A program made the position numbers and the translations under genes. 8,367 bases of DNA. Source: JAGMDK01 sp023128695 (GTDB lineage: Bacteria; Planctomycetota; Phycisphaerae; UBA1845; Fen-1342). The stretch covers positions 1 to 8,367 of the forward strand of contig DAOVQG010000207.1 of NCBI GenBank assembly GCA_030628805.1, given 5' to 3'. The notes beneath the pieces were generated by a model that worked only from the letters and a program-made list of their open reading frames with translations, did not search any database and had not been told where the DNA came from. Positions 1-5,280 of this stretch are shown here, in pieces. Position 1 is the stretch's first letter. Each line of letters opens with the position of its first letter.

Positions 1-57
1 CGCACGCGGGACCTGGCCTGGGCCTGGGAGAGCTTCGGCCCCGGAGCCGCACCATGA
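1..57 (+). CDS. Possible 3' end of an upstream gene (partial, unidentified)
   Basis: The first frame is open from the window edge to a TGA at 55-57 and gives 18 residues ending in AWESFGPGAAP. I do not recognise it. It would sit where fliQ or another flagellar gene is expected upstream of fliR, but the residues do not look like a FliQ C-terminus. With so short a piece the open frame could be chance. The repeat cluster that begins just downstream fits an intergenic position after a stop codon. Confidence 0.2.
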   Translation, partial: RTRDLAWAWESFGPGAAP

Positions 58-73
58 CTTGTGTAGAACAACA

Positions 74-177
74 AGGGCGTCAGCCCTGGGAAGGCAGGTC
101 CCATTTCATGGGCAAGCCCCGGAGGGGCGACAGAAACGATCATCATGACGGCGCCAATCTATCGCCCCTCCGGGGCT
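74..177. repeat. Cluster of short GC hairpins (REP/BIME-like) at the 5' side of fliR
   Basis: Four small perfect hairpins follow one another: AGGGC-GTCA-GCCCT (74-87), CCCAT-TTC-ATGGG (100-112), GCCCC-GGA-GGGGC (116-128) and GCCCC-TCC-GGGGC (164-176). The last two are inverted copies: the 16 bases at 115-130 are the exact reverse complement of 162-177. Similar hairpins recur at 8249-8367, including one with the same GTCA loop. This is the style of dispersed palindromic repeats seen between genes in planctomycete genomes (general knowledge, not searched here). The cluster occupies the place where the first part of fliR should be. Confidence 0.75.
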
Positions 178-190
178 ATACATTGGCTAG

Positions 191-853
191 ACACATATTT
201 CGGGGCTGTTCGTACTCGGGTTGGCGGCCCTGCTCACGCCGCTGGTCAGCCTGCCGGTCGACGCCCCGGCCACGCCCTTGGGGATCGTCTTCGCGATGGT
301 CTCGGAAGTGCTGCTCGGGGCACTGCTCGGGCTGGCGGGCGTGGTCTGCTTTCTCGCTCTCCAGTGGGCAGGGCTGCTGATCGTGCAGGAGTGCGGGCTG
401 GCCTTCGGCCGCATCGTCGACCCGACCAGCAACGAACAGGAGACGGTCATCGGCGTCTTCTACATCCAGATGGCCGTGGTCATCTACCTCATCATCGGCG
501 GACACCGTGCGCTGATCGCGACCTGCCTGGATACCTTTGACACGATTCCGCTACTGGGCGACGACCGGACGACGATGTTCGGGGCAGAGTTGCTATTCAA
601 GGCCTTGACACTGAGTGGGCACATCGCCCTGCGGGTCGCGGCCCCCACCATGCTGGCCCTTTTTCTGGCGAACCTGGCGTTGGGCTTCGTCTCGCGGACC
701 ATGCCCCAACTCAACGTGCTCGCGGTCGGATTCTCGATCAAGGCGATGATCGCCTTTCTGCTGATGGCGGTCTCCCTGCCCTCGGCCGCCGACGCGTTCA
801 TCTGCTCGCTCGAACAGGTGTACCAGTGGTTGAATCAGTTGATACGGAACTAA
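191..853 (+). pseudogene. fliR: Flagellar export protein FliR, N-terminally truncated
   Basis: FliR is an integral membrane part of the flagellar type III export gate, working with FliP, FliQ, FlhA and FlhB. The frame is open from just after a TAG at 188-190 to a TAA at 851-853. It carries FliR hallmarks in order: an E-x(3)-G-x(2)-LG stretch, GLAFGRIVDPTSN, a GGHRALI segment, and the conserved LGFVSRTMPQLNVLAVGFSIK region near the C-terminus, with several hydrophobic segments. Intact FliR is about 255-260 residues. The homologous part here is about 215, so the first membrane segment and roughly 45 residues are missing. The only usable start is a TTG at 221, already inside the conserved region, with no convincing ribosome site. 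GC-hairpin repeats abut the break. The family call is firm. That the gene is dead is inferred from the missing start and from its decayed neighbours. Confidence 0.8.
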
Positions 854-913
854 GGGTGAGGATTTGAGAATGGTTCGTTGGGATTTCATATCTGAGATTG
901 AAGATTAGAGGGA

Positions 914-1246
914 GTGAAATGTGAAGAGCCGCGGGCTTCCGAAAGCGGTGAAAGGGACGAAACGCGGTTGCGGGCGGCGCGTCCGGATGAGATACATTTG
1001 GTGTTGCCGGCCTCGTTGGACGCGAAGGTACAAACCCGCATCGCGGACGGGTTTTCACCACTGGGAGTCTCGCGGGTAGTGCTGACGCGGCTTGACGAAG
1101 TGGTCGGCTTGGGCGTGATCTTGAACGTGGTTGACCGTTTGAGTCTGGGCGTGTCGTACTTGGCAAACGGACAAAATGTGCCCAATGACATACAAGAAGC
1201 TTGCGGCCCCCGGGTGGCCGAGTTACTATTCGTGGCGGATGATTAA
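914..1246 (+). pseudogene. flhF: FlhF GTPase, C-terminal remnant
   Basis: FlhF is an SRP-family GTPase that sets flagellar placement and number and is normally 350-450 residues. Only the last part of its G domain is left, about 95 recognisable residues: DEIHLVLPASLDAK, the G4-like LTRLDE, and the closing LGVSYLANGQNVPNDI followed by a final helix (RVAELLF). The G1 P-loop, G2 and G3 motifs are absent, so it cannot bind GTP as FlhF does. The segment RDETRLRAARPDEIHLVL looks like two parts of the family sequence joined by a small internal deletion. The frame opens with a GTG at 914 next to a purine-rich GGAG, which could be fortuitous. It lies between the fliR and flhG remnants, as in an intact flagellar cluster. 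The remaining frame has no stops, so a short peptide may still be made. Confidence 0.75.
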
Positions 1247-1270
1247 CGGTGGGGTAACGGTCATCCGATA

Positions 1271-1537
1271 ATGCGCCACGTTCGCAGCCTCAAACTGACT
1301 CTGGACGCGGGATCGAAGCAGCATAGGGGGGAAATTAACTCAATTATCAGCGGCAAAGGCGGGGTTGGAAAAACGAATCTCGTGCTGAATAGCAAGGCCG
1401 TGGGAAAGCGGGCCGATAGGAACACACGGACGGTGGTTATGGTACGAAGCACAGCCATTCAAGCGATGACGGGGGCAGCCTCGGAAAAAGGCGCGGACGA
1501 AGCGGCCGCGACGGCCGAAGTTGGAGAGGCGGGATAG
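1271..1537 (+). pseudogene. flhG: FlhG/FleN (MinD-like ATPase) remnant with only the P-loop left
   Basis: FlhG is a ParA/MinD-type ATPase that partners FlhF and limits flagellar number; it is usually 270-300 residues. The 88-residue frame contains INSIISGKGGVGKTNLVLN, the deviant Walker A motif (KGGVGKT) typical of MinD/FlhG. What follows does not match the rest of the family: the DxDxG switch residues and the membrane-binding C-terminus are missing, and the tail is polar and Ala/Glu-rich. The frame ends at a TAG at 1535-1537, five bases before the fliA start. Order and spacing match the usual flhG-fliA coupling. I read it as a gene that lost its interior by deletion, with the frame kept by chance. 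A different MinD-like protein is possible, but the neighbours favour FlhG. Confidence 0.65.
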
Positions 1538-1541
1538 CAAC

Positions 1542-2381
1542 ATGAGTGGTATCAAGAATACGATGGGCCGGCTGCGGCGGGTCAGCCGCGAACACCAGAC
1601 GCGGTCTTTCCCCGACAAGAAGAGTCTGGACGCGGCGTGGCGCGCGTTCAAGCGCACGGGTGATGACAACGTCCGCAATCAGCTCATGGAGCATTATCTT
1701 TACCTGGTGCGCTACAACGCCGAGCGTATCGGCGCCAAGTTGCCCGATGAGGTGGACGTGGACGATCTGATGAGTTCGGGCATCTTTGGGCTGGTGGACG
1801 CGATCGACGCGTTCGACCTGGAGCGGGGGGTGAAGTTTGAAACCTACTGCGCGCCGCGCATCCGCGGCGCGATTCTGGACGAGCTGCGGAACATGGATTG
1901 GGTGCCCCGGCTGGTCCGACACCGGGCGCACAAACTGGCCGAGGCCACGCGTGCGTTGGAGGTCGAGTTGGGACGTGTCCCGAACGAGGATGAAATCGCC
2001 CGCCGGCTGAACTTGCCCCGTGCTCAGTTCCAGAAGCTGATGCGCGATGCCAGCGCCGTCACGCTCGTCTCGCTCTCGCGGAAGTACACCGATCCGGAGT
2101 CGCATCGCGACGTGTTCGAGATCGACGTGCTGCCCGACAGCGAGGGTTCCGACCCGGTGGCCGAAGCCCAAAAGCAAGACCTGAAGGAGCTGATCACGCG
2201 CGGCCTGACGCGGGCCGAGCAGCTAATCATCGTGCTGTACTACTACGAGCAGATGACCATGAAGCAGATCGGCCAGACGCTCGACCTGTCCGAATCCCGC
2301 GTCAGCCAGATGCACTCGGCGATCCTGGACCGGCTGCGGGGACAACTGCAAGCCCGGCAGCGCGAGTTCGTGGCCGACTGA
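1542..2381 (+). CDS. fliA: RNA polymerase sigma factor of the FliA/WhiG (sigma-28) family
   Basis: This is a sigma-70-family factor that normally directs RNA polymerase to late flagellar promoters. The 279 residues hold all expected regions: region 2 (about 47-117, with HYLYLVRYNAERI, VDVDDLMSSGIFGLVDAIDAF and FETYCAPRIRGAILDELR), region 3 (about 120-178, with VPRLVRHRAHKL and a GRVPNEDEIARRL helix), and region 4 (about 215-270, with LTRAEQLIIVLYYYEQMTMKQIG and a LSESRVSQMHSAI helix-turn-helix). The ATG at 1542 is preferred over an in-frame TTG at 1521 because GGAGAGG at 1523-1529 is a fair ribosome site for it. It is the only intact gene of the degraded flagellar cluster. With no working export gate nearby, its targets may no longer be flagellar, or the flagellar genes may exist elsewhere. 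No linked flgM anti-sigma gene is visible. Stops, frame and length all look healthy. Confidence 0.93.
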   Translation: MSGIKNTMGRLRRVSREHQTRSFPDKKSLDAAWRAFKRTGDDNVRNQLMEHYLYLVRYNAERIGAKLPDEVDVDDLMSSGIFGLVDAIDAFDLERGVKFETYCAPRIRGAILDELRNMDWVPRLVRHRAHKLAEATRALEVELGRVPNEDEIARRLNLPRAQFQKLMRDASAVTLVSLSRKYTDPESHRDVFEIDVLPDSEGSDPVAEAQKQDLKELITRGLTRAEQLIIVLYYYEQMTMKQIGQTLDLSESRVSQMHSAILDRLRGQLQARQREFVAD

Positions 2382-2383
2382 CA

Positions 2384-2517
2384 GCCGGCTGGAAGCCGGT
2401 GCCACACACACCGGCAAGATGCCGGTGCCACACGAAAATGTAGCGGCCGGGCTCCGTACCGGCCGTCTCACCGGCTGGAAGCCGGTGCCACACACCGGCA
2501 AGATGCCGGTGCCACAC
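2384..2517. repeat. Two copies of a dual-hairpin 'GCCGGTGCCACAC' repeat
   Basis: Each copy (2384-2433 and 2471-2517) consists of hairpin CCGGCT-GGA-AGCCGG, a TGCCACAC linker, hairpin ACCGGC-AAGAT-GCCGGT and a closing GCCACAC. The copies are nearly identical and differ mainly by a 2-base AC insertion in the first linker. The bases between them (about 2443-2464) hold another palindrome, CGGCC facing GGCCG. The unit starts right after the fliA stop and lies between convergent genes, where hairpins could also act as a bidirectional terminator. Repeats of this type are abundant between genes in some planctomycetes (general knowledge). Confidence 0.85.
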
Positions 2518-2595
2518 ATTGCAAGGGCGGAGGACATCACATGGCCGGCATTCCTCCCAATTGGCTGGGCTCGATGTCGAAGCCTGAGAGAGAGC

Positions 2596-2679
2596 GGTCA
2601 GCTTTCAGCAGTCAGCTTTCAGCAGTCAGCTTTCAGCAGTCAGCTTTCAGCGGTCAGCTTTCAGCGATCAGCTTTTAGC
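2596..2679. repeat. 14-bp tandem repeat, six units
   Basis: Six head-to-tail units of the pattern RRTCAGCTTTCAGC. Units 2 to 4 are identical (AGTCAGCTTTCAGC), units 1 and 5 begin GG, and unit 6 carries two changes (GATCAGCTTTTAGC). A partial GGTCGGT follows. The period is not a multiple of three and the array sits 12 bases downstream of the convergent minus-strand gene's stop, so it is not coding. Together with the dual-hairpin repeats it fills the fliA 3' intergenic stretch. About 80 bases around 2518-2595 show nothing recognisable. Confidence 0.9.
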
Positions 2680-2691
2680 GGTCGGTGAAGC

Positions 2692-3402
2692 CTACTCTTC
2701 GGCAGTCGTGGGGACCGCGGGAGTTGCCGTCGCCGTCGCCGCCGCCGCGACGGCCGGGGAGGCCTCTGCCGCGGGTGGGGCTGGTGTCGCGGGTGGGGCT
2801 GGTGTCGCGGGCTTTGCCGGCCCGTTCCACACCCGCAGGTCGGTTGCTTCCACAGTCACCTGCGCGTCGCCGACGATCTGGTATACTCGGGTTAGTATCC
2901 GGCGCGTCTTGCCCGGATGCAGCGGCCCGTGCCAATCGCTCTCCCACGCAACGGGTGTGGCGGCGAAAAACTGCCGGTCGATGTAATGCGAGCTGTCGTC
3001 CTCGACCAGCAGGCGAACCGTCAGGAGCGAGACGACTTCCGTCCCCTTGTTGGTAATGTCGATCTCGACGAGGCCAGCGCCGGATTTATCGGCTCCCTCG
3101 GTCAGCTTGATCCGCGTGGAGATGTCGATGGAGTCGAGGTACTCCAGCGCCCGACGGTCGTTCAGCGAATCAGCGATTATTGGCGGCAGCGATTGCCAAT
3201 CGGGCAATGAGCGCACCATCTGGGGCAGTGTCTCCAGGGTGGCGAGGGGGATGTCCGTAATGATATTGTCCGCCATGTGCATGCCGTAGAGACCGAGGGC
3301 GGTCCCGCAAACCACGAGCACCATAATGGTGCCAAACAAACCCTTGACCAAGGCACTCAGAAAGCCGCCCTTGTTTACAATTACAGCCGGTGATCCGCTC
3401 AT
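2692..3402 (-). CDS. Single-pass membrane protein with Ala/Pro/Thr-rich tail, unknown function
   Basis: The 236-residue protein is not one I recognise. A short cytoplasmic N-terminus (MSGSPAVIVNKGGFLSALVK) is followed by one hydrophobic segment at about 21-42 (GLFGTIMVLVVCGTALGLYGMH), then a soluble region that should lie outside the cytoplasm. Residues about 95-192 alternate hydrophobic and polar residues and include ITNKGTEVVSLLTVRLLVEDD and LHPGKTRRILTRVYQI, suggesting a small beta-sandwich similar in outline to FxLYD/DUF4352-type domains (inference). The last 45 residues are low-complexity PATPAPP/ATATATPA ending in acidic AEE. The ATG at 3402 is chosen over one 17 codons upstream because AAGGAGTG (3407-3416 on the minus strand) stands at good spacing. 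It follows the oxidoreductase operon on the same strand after a 183-base gap, so a functional link is possible but not shown. Confidence 0.75.
   Translation of the reverse strand: MSGSPAVIVNKGGFLSALVKGLFGTIMVLVVCGTALGLYGMHMADNIITDIPLATLETLPQMVRSLPDWQSLPPIIADSLNDRRALEYLDSIDISTRIKLTEGADKSGAGLVEIDITNKGTEVVSLLTVRLLVEDDSSHYIDRQFFAATPVAWESDWHGPLHPGKTRRILTRVYQIVGDAQVTVEATDLRVWNGPAKPATPAPPATPAPPAAEASPAVAAAATATATPAVPTTAEE
2771..2806. repeat. 18-bp direct duplication inside the membrane-protein gene tail
   Basis: GCGGGTGGGGCTGGTGTC occurs twice in exact tandem. On the coding (minus) strand it encodes the repeated PATPAP/PATPAP block of the Ala/Pro tail. Because the unit is a multiple of three, copy-number change would alter tail length without breaking the frame. 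Confidence 0.85.
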
Positions 3403-3523
3403 CGCAGCACTCCTTGTATCATGTTGCCCGGCGTGCCAACGCCACGTGCTCACACGCCCGCTTTCCAGAGCAGTATTCGCATCTTAGACCGGATTATTCG
3501 AGGGGGCTCAGATTGTCCGGGGC

Positions 3524-3543
3524 CGCAATCCTCTTTGATTGCG
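3524..3543. terminator. Hairpin downstream of the NrfD-like gene, possible terminator
   Basis: CGCAATC-CTCTTT-GATTGCG forms a perfect 7-bp stem with a 6-base loop in the gap between the NrfD-like gene and the next minus-strand gene. Neither strand shows a T-run straight after the stem, so if it stops transcription it does so weakly or with Rho. No other structure is evident in this gap. Confidence 0.3.
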
Positions 3544-3585
3544 ACCGAAGGCCGCGCTAAGCTATTCTGCTGATCGCCGACAGCT

Positions 3586-4491
3586 CTAAACAATCGGCAG
3601 CGCGATCTCGAAGCGGCCGGCCCGCAGGGGGGCGTGGATGCCGCCGGAGAGGACCACCTGCCGCAGGATCAGGCCGCCGCCGATGCCGAAAATGGAGGCG
3701 ATGACAGCCAGGGGTGCAACGTGGGTCAATTCCAGGATCAGTGGCGCAATCAGGCCGGCCACGCCCACGCCCCACCAGAACAGCGGCGCCACAGTGCCGG
3801 TGAGCACGAGTTGGGCCGAGGCCCTCGCTTCGGGCATCTGGTGCATGCCGTGCAGATAGAACGCCAGCACGAACATCTCAAGGATGATCAGCACGCTATC
3901 GACCGTTGCCAGATGATGGACCGGCCCCTCCCGGAGTTCCTGCCCTCCGAATGATCCGAGCAGGATGACGGCCATCATCCCGGTCGAGGTCGCGGACACG
4001 AGGAACAGCAACGGCAGCATGGCCGTGCTCCAGAATGCGATCGGCCGGGCCGCCCCCAGTAGAATGCCGGTGTAGATCATCGTGCCGATCGCGAATATTG
4101 CTCCGACAACGCCGAGGGATCGGCGGGCGCCGTCCGCAGTCGCCAGCGCGTCAAAAGGCCAGAGCCAGCAGATGATGTGAATGAACCCCAGGATCATGAA
4201 GACCGAGATGATAATCGTGCCCCGGGCGACCCAGGATGTATTGGGGCGCATCGCGGCCCGCCAGAAGTTCGCTGGCTTCCCTAGATCGAGCAGTAGGAAG
4301 ATGCACCCCACCGCCACACAGGGGAAGCCCAGGCAAACTCCGATCTTGGCTAAGCCCACCCACTCTTCGCCGAGGAAATCGGCCACGACGCCCGTGAGGT
4401 AGGCGCCGCCGCCGAGACCGGCGAGAAACAGGTACGCCGCGATCAGCCAACTCCATTTCGATTGTGCTTTCAGATTCGGTAGCATTTTCAT
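3586..4491 (-). CDS. NrfD/PsrC-family quinone-interacting membrane subunit
   Basis: This is the membrane anchor of the molybdoenzyme complex; the family exchanges electrons between the quinone pool and an FeS partner subunit. The 301 residues contain eight likely membrane helices at about 14-38, 48-70, 89-111, 126-148, 154-178, 197-215, 228-252 and 260-281, as in PsrC. Family-like features include AGLGGGAYLTG in helix 1, the LLLDLGKPANFWRA loop after helix 2, and NTSWVARGT before helix 3. There are no haem-ligand pairs of a cytochrome b type. The ATG follows the TAA of the FeS-subunit gene with no gap (TAAATG), so translation is probably coupled. A second ATG two codons in (4485) is an equally plausible start. 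It is the last of the three genes. The family assignment is firm; direction of electron flow is unknown. Confidence 0.92.
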   Translation of the reverse strand: MKMLPNLKAQSKWSWLIAAYLFLAGLGGGAYLTGVVADFLGEEWVGLAKIGVCLGFPCVAVGCIFLLLDLGKPANFWRAAMRPNTSWVARGTIIISVFMILGFIHIICWLWPFDALATADGARRSLGVVGAIFAIGTMIYTGILLGAARPIAFWSTAMLPLLFLVSATSTGMMAVILLGSFGGQELREGPVHHLATVDSVLIILEMFVLAFYLHGMHQMPEARASAQLVLTGTVAPLFWWGVGVAGLIAPLILELTHVAPLAVIASIFGIGGGLILRQVVLSGGIHAPLRAGRFEIALPIV

Positions 4492-5121
4492 TTACCTCGG
4501 CGGCAAGTAGTAGCAGGACGGATCAGTACCGAACTCCGGGTTGAGCTGGAACCCGCGTTCGCGCCTTATCAGAATCGAGACTTCACTCTCGGGATCCTCG
4601 ATATCGCCGAAGTAGCGCGCCTTGGCCGGGCAGGCTTCCACGCAGGCGGGCTGACGCCCCTCCTTCACACGGTCCATGCAGTAGTCACATTTCGTCGCGA
4701 TGCCGTAGCCGTTCTTCTCCTCCCACTGCGTCTTGGCGTAGGCTTCGTATGGGTCGAGCTCGCCGTCGGCGTCGGGGAAGTAGGTTTTCCATTCGTCCAC
4801 CGTCTGCCGCGCGCCGTAGGGGCAGGCCATAATACAATACTTGCAGCCCATGCATAGGTCCGGATCCACGTGGACGATGCCGTTCTCGTCCTGCGTGGTG
4901 GCCCCGGTGGGACAGACTTTCAGGCACTCGGGATCGGCGCACTGCTGGCAGACCAGCGGCACCATCTGCCGCAGGGCAATGGGGAACGTGCCGGTTTCCG
5001 CCGGGACGCAACGGGCCCAGTCAACGCCCTGCGGCGTGTGGTTGGCGGCCTTGCACGCCACCTGGCAGGTATAGCACCCGTAACACCGTTTCAGATCGAT
5101 GACAAATCCATAGCGTGGCAT
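4492..5121 (-). CDS. 4Fe-4S ferredoxin-type electron-transfer subunit (PsrB/PhsB/TtrB-like)
   Basis: It carries electrons between the Mo subunit and the NrfD-like anchor. The 209 residues hold 16 cysteines in four classical sets: C13-C16-C19-C23, C58-C61-C66-C70, C90-C93-C96-C100 and C145-C148-C160-C164. These should bind four [4Fe-4S] clusters, as in DmsB, PsrB and TtrB. The typical opening RYGFVIDLKRCYGC and the CPTGA and CPYGA motifs are present. No Tat or Sec signal is seen, which is usual for this subunit because in other systems it is exported along with the catalytic subunit. The ATG at 5121 has GAGGTG six bases upstream. The frame stays open for 47 further codons upstream, but those lie in the heptamer repeat array and lack family similarity, so the longer start is rejected. 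Confidence 0.94.
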   Translation of the reverse strand: MPRYGFVIDLKRCYGCYTCQVACKAANHTPQGVDWARCVPAETGTFPIALRQMVPLVCQQCADPECLKVCPTGATTQDENGIVHVDPDLCMGCKYCIMACPYGARQTVDEWKTYFPDADGELDPYEAYAKTQWEEKNGYGIATKCDYCMDRVKEGRQPACVEACPAKARYFGDIEDPESEVSILIRRERGFQLNPEFGTDPSCYYLPPR

Positions 5122-5138
5122 TTGTAGCACCTCAAGGA

Positions 5139-5280
5139 GATTGACGATTGCAGATTGACGATTGCAGATTGCAGATTGCAGATTGACGATTGGGCCTTCG
5201 TATCTCGCTCCAGTCGCCTCTCTGAACGCGTCATTCTCCAATCTCCAATCGTCAATCTTCAATCTTCAATCGTAAATCGT
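5139..5280. repeat. Inverted pair of 7-bp (GATTGNN) tandem arrays filling the gap between the Mo and FeS subunit genes
   Basis: The left arm (5139-5194) is eight perfectly phased heptamers: GATTGAC or GATTGCA units, the last one GATTGGG. The right arm (5239-5280) holds six heptamers in the opposite orientation, CAATC every seven bases, the last one degenerate (AAATC). About 45 non-repetitive bases separate them. The arms could pair in more than one register into a long imperfect hairpin. The right arm touches the stop codon of the catalytic gene and the left arm ends five bases from the ribosome site of the FeS gene, so the whole intergenic gap is this element. In the transcript it could affect stability or the relative output of the two subunits (inference). 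Confidence 0.85.

Noticed and set aside
54..540. Plus-strand frames starting at 54 and 145 that overlap fliR
   Set aside because: They run through the hairpin repeats and then out of frame through fliR; the translations are low-complexity and Arg-rich.
1400..1420. GCCGATA in the flhG remnant as a sigma-28 -10 box for fliA
   Set aside because: No TAAA-like -35 box stands about 15 bases upstream, so the match is too weak to call autoregulation.
1437..2177. 246-codon minus-strand frame opposite fliA
   Set aside because: Antisense shadow of fliA; the plus-strand protein matches the sigma-28 family across its length.
2596..2679. CRISPR-like array
   Set aside because: The units are contiguous 14-mers without spacers and no cas genes are present; the same reasoning excludes the heptamer arrays at 5139-5280.
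5122..5262. N-terminal extension of the FeS subunit by 47 residues
   Set aside because: The extra residues are a translation of the GATTGNN heptamer array; a good ribosome site and the family start RYGFVIDLKRC support the ATG at 5121.
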